From Planctomycetales bacterium (GTDB taxonomy: Bacteria; Planctomycetota; Planctomycetia; Isosphaerales; Isosphaeraceae), in assembly GCA_027452145.1 (NCBI GenBank), contig DAIDHB010000474.1:1-42083 (forward strand): a stretch of 42,083 bases of DNA. The letters run 5' to 3'. The notes under the pieces are model-generated. The model did not search any database. It had not been told where the DNA came from and was given only the letters and a program-made list of their open reading frames with translations. Numbering within the stretch: the first letter of the stretch is position 1; each line of letters opens with the position of its first letter. Below are positions 19,124 through 27,941 of this stretch, piece after piece. Both the position numbers and the translations under genes were made by a program.

Positions 19124-21862
19124 GTGACCATGCGATTCTCCTCAAATCGGCGGATCCTGCCGCCCATCGCGATCGCCCTGGCGTGCCTCGGCGCCCAGAA
19201 CGCCGGCCAGCCGACGAAGTTCGACGGCCGGTCGATCCCCGACCCTCCCGCTCAGAAGGAGCCGTGGACGCCGCCGCAGACGAAGCTCCCGCGGTTTCTG
19301 CTCACGGCGACCTCGGCGCTGTTCGACCAGGGCGTGGCCGACCCGCGCGGCTGCGAGTACCGCGAGGTCGAGGTGCTCGACGGACGGACCTACGGGACCC
19401 ATGCGTTCGTCCTGCCCGAGCGGCCGGGCGAGACCCGTCGGTTCGCCGTGGGGTGGGATGGCGAGATCTATCCCGCGGCGTCGGTCGGCCCTGCGGTCAA
19501 CCTGGATGCGGACGTCCGCGACATGGTCGACTCGATTCGTACCGGCGGCCCGAACGCCGGGGCCAGGGTCGCGCGGGGCCAGGGGAATGCCGCCGGATTC
19601 GGGGGCCTCTGGGGGCGTCATGGCCGGTTCGGGCCGGGCGGGCCGCCGGGCCTCGGTGAACGATCGGCACTGAAGGTCTGCCTCTTGCTCCGGCTCGGCC
19701 GCGCCGATCTGGCCGAGAAACTGTTCGCCGCGGCCACCACCTGGACGCCCGAAATCCGGGGCCGCGACTTCACCGATTATCACGTCAACTACCTGAGGCT
19801 CGCCCAGGAATGGGCCACCGGGATGTATCTGCGGCTGGTGGACGCCCACATGCGCGGCGACGACGTGATCGCGCTTGATACAGCCCGACGCCTCTCGGCG
19901 TTCGTGAAGGCCGCCCAGGCGCGGGCGAAAGAAATGGGATTCGAGTGGGACCCGACGCACGGCAACGGCCGCGCCGGGTATTTCCCGTTCCTCCGCCAGC
20001 TCCCCGAATTGCTGGCCGACCAGGAGCGCCGGGCCAGCGAACCGCCGCGCGGGCCGATCCCGCCGCGCGGGGCCGACCCTGCCGCCCGGGTCGCCGCGCT
20101 GATCCGCGACCTCGACCAGATCGCCCAGCCCCAGCAGATGCATTTCGGTAACACGCCCGTGAATGCTCCCCAGGTGCTGGCGCTGGAAGCGGAAGGGGAA
20201 GCGGCCGTCGAGCCGCTGCTCGCCGCGATCGAGAACGACACGCGGCTGACCCGCACGGTGAGCTTCGGGCGCGGCTCGATGTCGATCGATCGCCGCGTCT
20301 ATCCTGTGCTCGAGGCCGAGGTCGTCGCCGTGAGAAATATCCTGGGAATGCACCAGTTTCCGGGAGAGGCGTCCCAGGTCGAGTATGGCTCGCTCTCGCG
20401 CAAGGACCTGGCGCGGCCCATGCGCGAGTTCTGGGAGAAGAACCGCGGACTCTCCCCGCCCGAGCGCTGGTATCGCACCCTGCTCGACGATTCGGCCGGG
20501 CCCAAACCCTGGATGGAGGCGGCCGGCCATCTCATCGAGCTGCCCGATCCGGCCGTCCCGGCCGTCTTCGGGGGGATTCGCGTGGCCGCCTCGCGCTCCA
20601 GGGCGGGCGAGGGGCCGATGAAGGGCGATGTGCTGAGGTCCCGCCGCAATCCCAGCGTCTCCGAGCTGATCGCTCGCCGCACGCTCGAGATCGCCGGTGT
20701 CCCGTGGCCCCGGTCGACCCCGGACTTGCAACTGCAAGGAGCCTGCTGGATGGCGCTGGACCTCGACCGGTGGGATTCGAAGGCCGCCCTGCCCGTGATC
20801 CAGGCGCTGACGACCCAGGCCCGCGAGACGATCGACTGGTTCCCCTCCGAGGGCTACGGCCAACATGAAACGCTGGTGCAATACATCGCGCAGTTCTCGG
20901 TGATTCGGGCCCGCGCGGGCGATCGGGCGGCCTTCGCCGATTACGTGGCCGAGATCCGCAAGTGGAACCCCGAGAAGGACCAGCTCAACGGCCTCGAAGC
21001 GTTCGAGCCGATGTGGACGTACCCCGACGATCCGGCGGTTCGCGAGGCCGCCCGATGGCTCTTCAACGACCCGGCCTCGCCGTGGGCGGCGTTCCTCCGC
21101 AAGCCGGGCACGAGCCGGTTGAGTTTCCGGTCTCTCAGCCACATCTACGCCTCGCCCCTGCTGCGGTCGCCGGGCTTCCGCGAGGCGGTGCTCGCGATGA
21201 TGGCGGACCGCTCGGCGATCGGGACGGCTCGGCGCACCCACAAGACCGCGATCCAGCTCGAAATGTCGGGCGGAGACCGGGAGGGAATCCCCGTCCCCGA
21301 GGCCGACCTCGAAGGGCTCGCGGTCGGAGCCGGGCAGTTGATCCGCACCTGCGACTACCTCGCCTGGCAGATCTCGGCGATCGAGGGCGCGCCTCGCTGC
21401 GAGCTCTACTGGCCCCAGGAGCAGCGGGACGCCGCGGTCGCGGAGTGCGTGGGCTTTCTGAAGACCTACGGCGATCGGTTCACGGCCGAGCGGCCCCCGG
21501 GCGCGCAGGTTCCTCCGTTTCACAAAACGGCCCACCTGGCCTTCCCGCGCCTCGACCACCCTGCGACGAGGGCCGACGTCCAGGCGGGCCGGGCGATCTT
21601 CTCGCTCGAAGGCGAGGGAGACGGCGAGGTCCGCCGGGTTGCGTTGCCGTCCCTGCCGATCAGGGCGAAGTGGAACGTGCCCGCGGTCGACGACGCTCCC
21701 GCCGCCGTCGAGGAAGGCTTGGTCTGGCAGGCCGAGGAAATCCGACGGGGCAACCAGTGGGAGCGCTACTACGGCTTCGTCGGCCGTCATGTCATCGCCC
21801 GGGTCCCGGCCGGCTCGATCGACCTGGCCGGCCGTCTGCCGCCCGCCCCAGGCGCCCGCTGA
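19124..21862 (+). CDS. Large secreted protein of unknown function
   Basis: About 912 residues. I chose GTG at 19124, six bases after AAGGAG; ATG at 19130 (MRFSSNRRILPP) is nearly equivalent. The N-terminus has a basic stretch then IAIALACLGAQNAGQ, a plausible signal peptide. The body is rich in Trp, Tyr, Arg and Pro with no family I recognise: DPRGCEYREVEVLDGRTYGT near residue 75, then helical segments (LKVCLLLRLGRADLAEKLF, LRLVDAHMRGDDVIALDTAR) and a middle region resembling HEAT-like repeats. The C-terminal part includes WERYYGFVGRHVIARVPA. It follows the carboxypeptidase-regulatory-like gene by 39 bp on the same strand, so a joint extracytoplasmic role is an inference from position only. 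Confidence 0.8.
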   Translation: MTMRFSSNRRILPPIAIALACLGAQNAGQPTKFDGRSIPDPPAQKEPWTPPQTKLPRFLLTATSALFDQGVADPRGCEYREVEVLDGRTYGTHAFVLPERPGETRRFAVGWDGEIYPAASVGPAVNLDADVRDMVDSIRTGGPNAGARVARGQGNAAGFGGLWGRHGRFGPGGPPGLGERSALKVCLLLRLGRADLAEKLFAAATTWTPEIRGRDFTDYHVNYLRLAQEWATGMYLRLVDAHMRGDDVIALDTARRLSAFVKAAQARAKEMGFEWDPTHGNGRAGYFPFLRQLPELLADQERRASEPPRGPIPPRGADPAARVAALIRDLDQIAQPQQMHFGNTPVNAPQVLALEAEGEAAVEPLLAAIENDTRLTRTVSFGRGSMSIDRRVYPVLEAEVVAVRNILGMHQFPGEASQVEYGSLSRKDLARPMREFWEKNRGLSPPERWYRTLLDDSAGPKPWMEAAGHLIELPDPAVPAVFGGIRVAASRSRAGEGPMKGDVLRSRRNPSVSELIARRTLEIAGVPWPRSTPDLQLQGACWMALDLDRWDSKAALPVIQALTTQARETIDWFPSEGYGQHETLVQYIAQFSVIRARAGDRAAFADYVAEIRKWNPEKDQLNGLEAFEPMWTYPDDPAVREAARWLFNDPASPWAAFLRKPGTSRLSFRSLSHIYASPLLRSPGFREAVLAMMADRSAIGTARRTHKTAIQLEMSGGDREGIPVPEADLEGLAVGAGQLIRTCDYLAWQISAIEGAPRCELYWPQEQRDAAVAECVGFLKTYGDRFTAERPPGAQVPPFHKTAHLAFPRLDHPATRADVQAGRAIFSLEGEGDGEVRRVALPSLPIRAKWNVPAVDDAPAAVEEGLVWQAEEIRRGNQWERYYGFVGRHVIARVPAGSIDLAGRLPPAPGAR

Positions 21863-21896
21863 CGGCTGGCCCGGAGACATCCCGTCGGGTCGGCCG
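21863..21896. terminator. Bidirectional hairpin terminator between convergent genes
   Basis: Eleven-base arms CGGCTGGCCCG (21863-21873) and CGGGTCGGCCG (21886-21896) pair throughout when two G-U pairs are allowed on the plus-strand RNA, with a 12-base loop. It fills almost the whole 36-bp gap between two converging stop codons. No T tract is present, and on the minus-strand RNA the two wobble pairs become A-C mismatches. Confidence 0.5.
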
Positions 21897-21898
21897 CT

Positions 21899-22411
21899 TC
21901 AGTCGCCCGCCGCCACCTGCGCGAACGGCTGGAGTGACTCTTCCGGCTCGGGTCGGAGGTGGTAATGCTCGCACAGGCGCAGACAGCTATTCCACCGCAG
22001 GAGGGCGTCGTCGTTGCCCGGGGTGCGCAGCCGTTCCGCCTGCTCGTAGAAGTCCATCGCCCGCCGAATCCACCAGTAAGCGACCGTTTCGCTGCCCGGC
22101 CCGCCGAGCGAGGCGCGGGCATAGCCGCGCCGTTCGAAGATGAGGCCGCTGTAGTACGCCCGCTCGTATTCCCCTTGCAGCTTCGACACCAGCGACTCGG
22201 CCCGCTGGACGCAATCGCTCGGCCCGGTCTGGAACTGGTCGGTCAGGGCCAGGATCAGGAGCACCAGCACGCGCTGGTTCTCGGGGTCCACCGCGAGCAC
22301 GTCGAGACAGATGCTCTCCGCCTGCCACGGCTCATTAAGCAGCCGATACCGCTCCGCCTTCTCGATCGCCTCGGGGACGGCGTCCCGCGAGATGAGCTTG
22401 AAATCGGCCAT
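21899..22411 (-). CDS. Small helical TPR-like protein at the end of the sdh operon
   Basis: The 170-residue soluble protein starts at an ATG preceded by GGGGAGGAG. Helical pairs such as AIEKAERYRLLNEPWQAESI / CLDVLAVDPENQRVLVLLIL and the later WWIRRAMDFYEQAERL resemble TPR or SEL1-like units; the middle (QGEYERAYYSGLIFERRGYA) fits as well. It is the last gene of the minus-strand cluster, 67 bp after sdhB, which suggests co-expression with succinate dehydrogenase. An assembly or accessory role is conceivable but unsupported by any motif. I do not recognise a named family. Confidence 0.75.
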   Translation of the reverse strand: MADFKLISRDAVPEAIEKAERYRLLNEPWQAESICLDVLAVDPENQRVLVLLILALTDQFQTGPSDCVQRAESLVSKLQGEYERAYYSGLIFERRGYARASLGGPGSETVAYWWIRRAMDFYEQAERLRTPGNDDALLRWNSCLRLCEHYHLRPEPEESLQPFAQVAAGD

Positions 22412-22477
22412 GGTGCTCCTCCCCGTTCCGCGCGATCCAGGATGAAGAACCGAGCGTCGTGGCCCGTGCGTCGCCCG

Positions 22478-23278
22478 TCAGCGCTTCTTCCGCAGCCCGA
22501 GCAATCGGAGCACGCGCATGAACGGGTCGTAGAACTCGTCGACAACGCGCTCCTTCAGGGGAATGATGGCGTTGTCCGTGATGGTGATGTTCTCGGGGCA
22601 GACCTTGGTGCAGCACTTGGTGATGTTGCACAGGCCGATTCCGTGGGCCTGCTTCAGCTCCGGCAGCCGGTCCGCCGTATCGAGCGGGTGCATCTCCAGC
22701 GCCGCGACGTGGACCAGAAACCGCGGGCCGATGAACTCGTCATGCATGTGGTGGTCGCGCAGGACGTGGCACACGTCCTGGCACAGGAAGCACTCGATGC
22801 ACTTGCGGAACTCCTGGACGCGGTCCACGTCGGCCTGGCCCATCCGCCAGGTGCCGTCGGGCGCATCCGGCGGACGCGGCTGGAACGGCTTGATCCGCTT
22901 CTTCACCCGGTAATTCCACGAGACGTCCGTCACCAGGTCCTTGACCAGAGGGAACGTCCGCAAGGGCTCGATGACCACCGGCTCCTCCAGCGGGAGATGC
23001 GCCAGTTGCGTCATGCACATCAGCTTCGGCTTGCCGTTGATCTCCGCCGAGCACGAGCCGCACTTTCCCGCCTTGCAATTCCAGCGCACCGCCAGGTCGT
23101 TGGCCTGGTCGGCCTGCACGCGGTGCACCGCGTCGAGGACGACCATGCCCTCGGAGACCGGCGTGACGTAGTCCTCGAACCGGCCGCCGTCCGCGTCGCC
23201 GCGCCGGATGCGCAGCGTCACCGTCTTGTGGATGCGGGCGGTCTCTTCCGCCGGCGGCGCCACCTCGATGGTCGTCAT
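22478..23278 (-). CDS. sdhB: Succinate dehydrogenase/fumarate reductase iron-sulfur subunit
   Basis: The 266-residue protein has an N-terminal ferredoxin-like domain with [2Fe-2S] ligands C68, C73, C76 and C88 (NCKAGKCGSC, then LMC). The C-terminal domain binds the other clusters: C160, C163, C166 and C170 (KCIECFLCQDVCH), and C217, C222/C223 and C227 (GLCNITKCCTKVCPEN). It passes electrons from the flavin subunit to the quinone site of the membrane anchor. Its ATG overlaps the sdhA stop as ATGA (23278 region), giving coupled translation. A longer open frame through sdhA on the same strand is a shadow. The order anchor-flavoprotein-FeS is of the B-type SDH/FRD seen in epsilon- and deltaproteobacteria and Bacillus. 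Confidence 0.95.
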   Translation of the reverse strand: MTTIEVAPPAEETARIHKTVTLRIRRGDADGGRFEDYVTPVSEGMVVLDAVHRVQADQANDLAVRWNCKAGKCGSCSAEINGKPKLMCMTQLAHLPLEEPVVIEPLRTFPLVKDLVTDVSWNYRVKKRIKPFQPRPPDAPDGTWRMGQADVDRVQEFRKCIECFLCQDVCHVLRDHHMHDEFIGPRFLVHVAALEMHPLDTADRLPELKQAHGIGLCNITKCCTKVCPENITITDNAIIPLKERVVDEFYDPFMRVLRLLGLRKKR

Positions 23279-25089
23279 CACTTCATCTCCTCGATGATCT
23301 GCTTCAATTCGGCGGGCATCTCGGGGATGGGCGCCTCTTCCAGTTCCATCCGACCATCCGGCCCCTTGCGCGCCACATGGTTGAACTTGCCGAACCGCGC
23401 GTCCTTCTCCGGATAATCCTCGCGGAAATGCCCGCCCCGGCTCTCCTTGCGAGCCAGGGCGGCCAGCGCGATGGCCTCGGAGACCGTCAACAGATTGTGT
23501 AGATCGAGCGCCGTGTGCCAGCCCGGATTGTACTCGCGGTTGCCCGTCACCTTCACGCGGGAAGCCCGCTCGCGCAGCACGGCCAGGTTCTCCAGGGCAC
23601 GCCGCATTTCCTCGTCGGTGCGCACGATCCCCACGAGATCCTGCATCATCCCCTGAAGTTCCTGCTGGATCTGGAACGGTCCCTCGTCCCCCTCGCGATC
23701 GAACGGGGCCAGGGCCCACCGCGCTGCCTCGTCCACCTGGCCGGTATCGATCCGGGTCTCGCCGTGCTCCCGGGCGAACTTGCCCGCGAACTCGCCCGCG
23801 CGGGCGCCGAAGACCAGGAGGTCCGACAGCGAATTCCCGCCCAGCCGGTTGGCGCCGTGCAGGCCGACGGCGCACTCCCCGCAGGCGAACAGACCCGGCA
23901 CGCGCGACATCTGGGACTCGCCGTCCACGCGGATCCCGCCCATGACGTAATGGGTCGTCGGCCCGACCTCCATCGGCTCCCGGGTAATGTCGATATCTCC
24001 CAGCTCCTTGAACTGGTGATACATGCTGGGCAGCTTCCGCTTGATGTGCTCCGCCGCGTGGGGGATCTTGGCCTTGATCCACGAGATATCCAGGTACACG
24101 CCGCCGTGCGGACTGCCGCGGCCCGCGCGCACCTCGCGCATGATGCAGCGCGCCACGTGGTCGCGGGTCAGCAGCTCGGCGGGACGGAACGCATTTCGAT
24201 CCCCCTGGCAGTAGCGCCAGCCCTCTTCAGGGTCCTTCGCCGTCTGGTTGCGGTAGGCTTCGGGGATGTCCTGATACATGAACTGCTCACCCTTGTTGTT
24301 GAGCAGGATTCCCCCCTCGCCGCGCACCCCCTCGGTCACCAGGATGCCCTGCACGCTGGGCGGCCAGATCATCCCCGTCGGGTGGAACTGGACGAACTCC
24401 ATGTCCTGGAGCTCGGCGCCGGCGTCGTAGGCGAGCGTGTGGCCGTCGCCGGTATATTCCCAGCTATTGCTGGTGATCCTGTACGCCTTGCCGATCCCGC
24501 CCGTCGCCAGCACCACGGCCCTGGCGCGGAAGACGACGAAGCGTCCGCGGTCGCGCGAGTAGGCGAATGCCCCCGCCACGCGGTCGCCGTCCTTGATCAG
24601 CCGGACGACCGTGTTCTCCATGTAGACTTCGATCCCCCGGTGGATGCCATGATCCTGAAGGGTGCGGATCATTTCCAGTCCGGTGCGGTCGCCGACGTGC
24701 GCCAGCCGCGGGTAGCGGTGCCCGCCGAAGTTCCGCTGGAGGATGCGGCCGTCGGTCGTGCGGTCGAACACCGCGCCCCAGGCCTCCAGCTCGCGCACCC
24801 GCGCCGGCGCCTCCTGGGCGTGGAGCTGGGCCATCCGCCAGTTGTTGACGTACTGGCCGCCGCGCATCGTGTCGGCGAAGTGGACCTTCCAGTTGTCGCG
24901 ATCGTCCACATTGGCCAGGGCGGCGGCCATGCCCCCTTCCGCCATGACCGTGTGCGCCTTGCCCAGGAGCGACTTGCACACGAGGCCGACCGAGACCCCC
25001 GCGGCGGACGCCGCGATCGCGGCCCGCAACCCCGCCCCGCCGGCACCGATGACCAGGACATCATGCTCGTGCGTCTGATACTCGCTCAC
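23278..25089 (-). CDS. sdhA: Succinate dehydrogenase/fumarate reductase flavoprotein subunit
   Basis: The 603-residue protein carries the FAD-binding GAGGAG (about residues 15-20) and H46 in KAHTVMAEGGM, the usual site of covalent 8-alpha-histidyl-FAD. Substrate-site segments include FVQFHPTGM, TEGVRGEGGIL, LLTRDHVARCIMREV, PTTHYVMGGI and HGANRLGGNSLSDLLVFG. It oxidises succinate (or reduces fumarate) at the cytoplasmic face of the membrane. I chose GTG at 25087-25089, giving a start of VSEYQTHEHDVLVIGAG with GGAGGA about 11 bases upstream. A GTG six codons earlier (25107) is also open. A 150-170 bp spacer with a palindromic repeat separates it from sdhC, unusual inside this otherwise compact operon. 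Confidence 0.95.
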   Translation of the reverse strand: MSEYQTHEHDVLVIGAGGAGLRAAIAASAAGVSVGLVCKSLLGKAHTVMAEGGMAAALANVDDRDNWKVHFADTMRGGQYVNNWRMAQLHAQEAPARVRELEAWGAVFDRTTDGRILQRNFGGHRYPRLAHVGDRTGLEMIRTLQDHGIHRGIEVYMENTVVRLIKDGDRVAGAFAYSRDRGRFVVFRARAVVLATGGIGKAYRITSNSWEYTGDGHTLAYDAGAELQDMEFVQFHPTGMIWPPSVQGILVTEGVRGEGGILLNNKGEQFMYQDIPEAYRNQTAKDPEEGWRYCQGDRNAFRPAELLTRDHVARCIMREVRAGRGSPHGGVYLDISWIKAKIPHAAEHIKRKLPSMYHQFKELGDIDITREPMEVGPTTHYVMGGIRVDGESQMSRVPGLFACGECAVGLHGANRLGGNSLSDLLVFGARAGEFAGKFAREHGETRIDTGQVDEAARWALAPFDREGDEGPFQIQQELQGMMQDLVGIVRTDEEMRRALENLAVLRERASRVKVTGNREYNPGWHTALDLHNLLTVSEAIALAALARKESRGGHFREDYPEKDARFGKFNHVARKGPDGRMELEEAPIPEMPAELKQIIEEMK

Positions 25090-25168
25090 GCTCGGATGAT
25101 CCTCCACCAGGGGTCGGGGCGTCGAACGGGCCGGGAGTCTGTATTAGGAGGGGCGGTTGGATGGCGTC

Positions 25169-25239
25169 GGGTGGGCATTGCCCACCGATTCGAGGCCTCG
25201 ATTTGGTGGGCAATGCCCACCCTGCAAGACGTCTCGGAG
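25169..25239. repeat. GTGGGCA double-palindrome repeat (copy 1), inside the sdh operon
   Basis: GGTGGGCATTGCCCACC is followed about 17 bases on by its exact reverse complement GGTGGGCAATGCCCACC. The region can fold either as two small hairpins or one long hairpin. It sits between sdhC and sdhA. A diverged second copy with the same layout, including the following TCTCGGAGC, is at 40285-40357. The unit resembles widespread REP-like hairpins with the same core. Confidence 0.8.
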
Positions 25240-25257
25240 CCCTCTCGGGACGGCCCC

Positions 25258-26064
25258 TCAGATGATCCGAAAATCCGTCCAGACGCCCATCGAACAAAGG
25301 CGCACGTACAGGTCGCTGAACGCCACCGAGAACAGGCTGCACCAGGCCCAGACCATGTGCTTCCGGTTCAGGCAACTGGAGCAACGGTAGGCGGTGTGCC
25401 GTGCCGGCGCCCGGCTCAACTGGTCGAGGTAGCCCCCCACCAGGTGCCGCAGCGAGTGGCAGCCCAGCGCGTAACCGCTCAGCAAGACCACATTCACCGC
25501 GAGCACGATCGTGCCGACGCCCACCCCGAACCGGACCGCTCCCGTCGTGGCATCCTTGAACCAGAGCGCCTTGTACACGTCGGAGGCAAGGAGTACCAGG
25601 AACAGGATCGCCAGGTACAGGAAGTAGCGATGGATATTCTGCAAGATCAGGGGCAGCCGGCGCTCGCCCCAGTAGCTCTTGCGCGGCTCGCCGACCGCGC
25701 ACGAGGGCGGATCGGCCCAGAACGCCTTGTAGTAGGCTCCGCGGTAGTAGTAGCACGTGACCCGGAACCCGCCCGGCGCCCAGAGGATGAGGAGCGCGGG
25801 CGAGAAAACCATCCAGGCCGGCCACCAGCCCGGCTTCGGCCCGAACCAGCTATGCTCCGAGTCGCCGAACAGCTCGGGCGAGTAGAACGGCGAGAGGTAC
25901 GGCCCGAAGTGGTAGTGCGTCCCCTGGAACGCCGCCCACGTCGCGTACACGATGAATGCCGACAACCCGACGAGCACGCCCACCGGCTGGATCCACCAGG
26001 AATCGCGCCGCGATGTCTCGCCAAAGCCCCGGACCACGGGCAAGTTCATCCTTGCCTCGGTCAT
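25258..26064 (-). CDS. sdhC: Succinate dehydrogenase/fumarate reductase membrane anchor, cytochrome b type
   Basis: The 268-residue integral membrane protein has about five hydrophobic helices, e.g. IQPVGVLVGLSAFIVYATWA, WMVFSPALLILWAPGGF, FLYLAILFLVLLASDVYKA and FGVGVGTIVLAVNVVLLSGY. Conserved histidines such as NIHRYF and CHSLRHL could ligate heme b. The sequence GGFRVTCYYYRGAYYKAFWADPP is a family-like cytoplasmic loop. It anchors SdhAB and carries the quinone site. Placement directly upstream of sdhA/sdhB supports the call; the exact subfamily is uncertain. The ATG at 26062-26064 is preceded by GGAGG. An AT-rich stretch about 170-230 bp upstream (26237-26285) could hold its promoter, but no convincing boxes are seen. 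Confidence 0.85.
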   Translation of the reverse strand: MTEARMNLPVVRGFGETSRRDSWWIQPVGVLVGLSAFIVYATWAAFQGTHYHFGPYLSPFYSPELFGDSEHSWFGPKPGWWPAWMVFSPALLILWAPGGFRVTCYYYRGAYYKAFWADPPSCAVGEPRKSYWGERRLPLILQNIHRYFLYLAILFLVLLASDVYKALWFKDATTGAVRFGVGVGTIVLAVNVVLLSGYALGCHSLRHLVGGYLDQLSRAPARHTAYRCSSCLNRKHMVWAWCSLFSVAFSDLYVRLCSMGVWTDFRII

Positions 26065-26344
26065 GGCTGCCCTCCGCCCAGAACAATTCTCAACGAATGA
26101 AGTCGCTGCGGTTGGAATAGCGGATTGTGCTTGAGCCGCAAGGGGCTGTCAACCAGGTAGCCCGGGACAATCGGACACCCGCCGCCGGGGGGCTTCGACG
26201 GGACGTCTGGCCTTGGTCCGATGGCTTGGCGATACGTGACAACCAAGAAGTTTTGATAGAAGAAAAGTTGTAAAAGTTTGCCGGGTGAGAGGAGTCGGGA
26301 CCGGTGGCTTCGACCCCTGGTCCCTTCCGTCGCCGGCGCAAGGC

Positions 26345-27913
26345 TCACTTGCCCCGCCCGTCCCAGCGGACCTCCACGTCGTTCTTCTGTTTCGGTCCAG
26401 GCGTGCTCCGGCCTTCCGTCACGTAGCGCTCCATCAGGGCCGCGAGTTCGTCCACCTTCGCCGGCTCGGCCGAGTAGAGGTTTCTCCCCTGGGTCGGGTC
26501 CGCGGCGAGGTTGAACAGTTCCCCGGGCTCGGCGTGCGGTGCGTACCCACGGGTTCTCCTGAACCATTCCGGCTCGCCCTCTTTGCGGTTGTCGTCCCCG
26601 GAGGGGGCGAGGATGAGCACCCAGTCCCCGCGGCGGATGGCGAACTTGCCCTGCCCGCTGTGGAGGACCGTCGCCTCTCGCAGCGGGGCCGTTCGCTTCT
26701 CGCCGAGGAGCGCCGGCAGGATATTGACGCTGTCCACGCCGGCGTTCGCGGGCAGTTTCACGTCGAGCAGCGCGGCCACGGTCGCCATCAGGTCGACGTG
26801 ACATACGGTCTCGCCGCAGGTGGTTCCCGCCCGGATCCGGCCCGGCCATCGGGCGATGAACGGGACCCGGTGGCCACCCTCCCAGGCGTCGCGTTTGACG
26901 CCGCGCAGGGAGCCCATGCTCGCGTGCCCGAACTGCTTCAGCCGGTCGTAGGCGCCGGGGTTCACCTCGTCGGCGACCTCCGGGCCATTGTCGCTCGTCA
27001 GGATGACCAGCGTCGTCTCCGCAACGCCGCTCCTCTTGATCGCGTCGAGCACCGCGCCGACGACGTGATCGGTCTGCACCACGAAGTCGCCGTACTCACC
27101 CGCCCGGCTCTTCCCCCGGAACGCGGGCGCCGGCACGACCGGGAAGTGAGGCGAGGTGAGCGGCAGGTAGAGGAAGAACGGCTCGCCGCCCCTTGCGGCC
27201 GTCTCGATGTGTTGCACCGCCCGCCGTTCCAGCGCCGGCAGCACCTCGACGAGCTTCCATCCGGTAACCATCGGCCCGGCGATATTGAACGAGTCCCGCC
27301 CGACGGGCGCCGCTGCCGACGGGATGCCGACCGTCCGGTCGTTCTCCAGGAAGCAGAACGGCGGGTAGTTCGGCACATCCGTCCCGAAGTAGAGGTCGAA
27401 ACCGCGCGAGGTCGGCCCGTCGGGAATCGGCCCGGAGAAATCCCGCCGGCCGTCCTTGCCGAGTCGAGGCCAGCCCCAGCCGAGGTGCCACTTACCGATG
27501 CACGCGGTGGAATATCCCTGGGCGCGGAGAAGCCCGGGGACCGTGAGCTGTCCCTCCGCGATGAGCGGCGGCGCGAACGGGCCGATCACGTTCCGCTGGA
27601 GTCTCGTCCGCCAGGCGTATCGGCCGCTGAGAAGGGCGTAGCGGGTCGGCGTGCACACCGACGAGGGCGAGTGCGCGTCCGTGAACCGAACTCCCTGCCC
27701 GGCCAGCCGGTCGATGTTCGGGGTGGGGATCCTCGAGGCCGGGTTGTAACACCCGACGTCGCCGTACCCGAGGTCATCCGCCAGGATGTAGACGATGTTC
27801 GGTTTCGATGGCTCGATCGCTCGCACCGGGGCGGCGCAGGAACCGACCGCAGCCACGACGAGAGCAAGCCCCCACAGGACAGAACGACGCTCGGTGGACG
27901 GATGGCGGATCAC
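26345..27913 (-). CDS. Secreted arylsulfatase-type sulfatase
   Basis: The 522-residue type I sulfatase has an N-terminal signal (RRSVLWGLALVVAAVGSC). C26 in VGSC could be a lipobox cysteine, so a lipoprotein is possible. The metal-binding start is NIVYILADDLGYGDVG. The formylglycine signature is C87-T-P-T-R91 (VCTPTRYALLSGRY). Further blocks are GKWHLG, LYLPLTSPHFPV and LTSDNGPE. It would hydrolyse sulfate esters outside the cytoplasm once C87 is converted to formylglycine. The GTG start follows AGGGGGA. It lies 28 bp after a secreted protein gene on the same strand, so they are probably co-transcribed. No dedicated maturation enzyme (a true FGE or anSME) is present in the window. Confidence 0.95.
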   Translation of the reverse strand: MIRHPSTERRSVLWGLALVVAAVGSCAAPVRAIEPSKPNIVYILADDLGYGDVGCYNPASRIPTPNIDRLAGQGVRFTDAHSPSSVCTPTRYALLSGRYAWRTRLQRNVIGPFAPPLIAEGQLTVPGLLRAQGYSTACIGKWHLGWGWPRLGKDGRRDFSGPIPDGPTSRGFDLYFGTDVPNYPPFCFLENDRTVGIPSAAAPVGRDSFNIAGPMVTGWKLVEVLPALERRAVQHIETAARGGEPFFLYLPLTSPHFPVVPAPAFRGKSRAGEYGDFVVQTDHVVGAVLDAIKRSGVAETTLVILTSDNGPEVADEVNPGAYDRLKQFGHASMGSLRGVKRDAWEGGHRVPFIARWPGRIRAGTTCGETVCHVDLMATVAALLDVKLPANAGVDSVNILPALLGEKRTAPLREATVLHSGQGKFAIRRGDWVLILAPSGDDNRKEGEPEWFRRTRGYAPHAEPGELFNLAADPTQGRNLYSAEPAKVDELAALMERYVTEGRSTPGPKQKNDVEVRWDGRGK

Positions 27914-27941
27914 GGGAAGTCCCCCTGGCGAACCGTCGCCG

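Noticed and set aside
22478..24082. A 534-residue open frame extending sdhB upstream through sdhA
   Set aside because: Its upstream part is the antiparallel-free shadow of sdhA in another frame with Gly/Arg/Ala-rich sequence; the true sdhB start overlaps the sdhA stop as ATGA.
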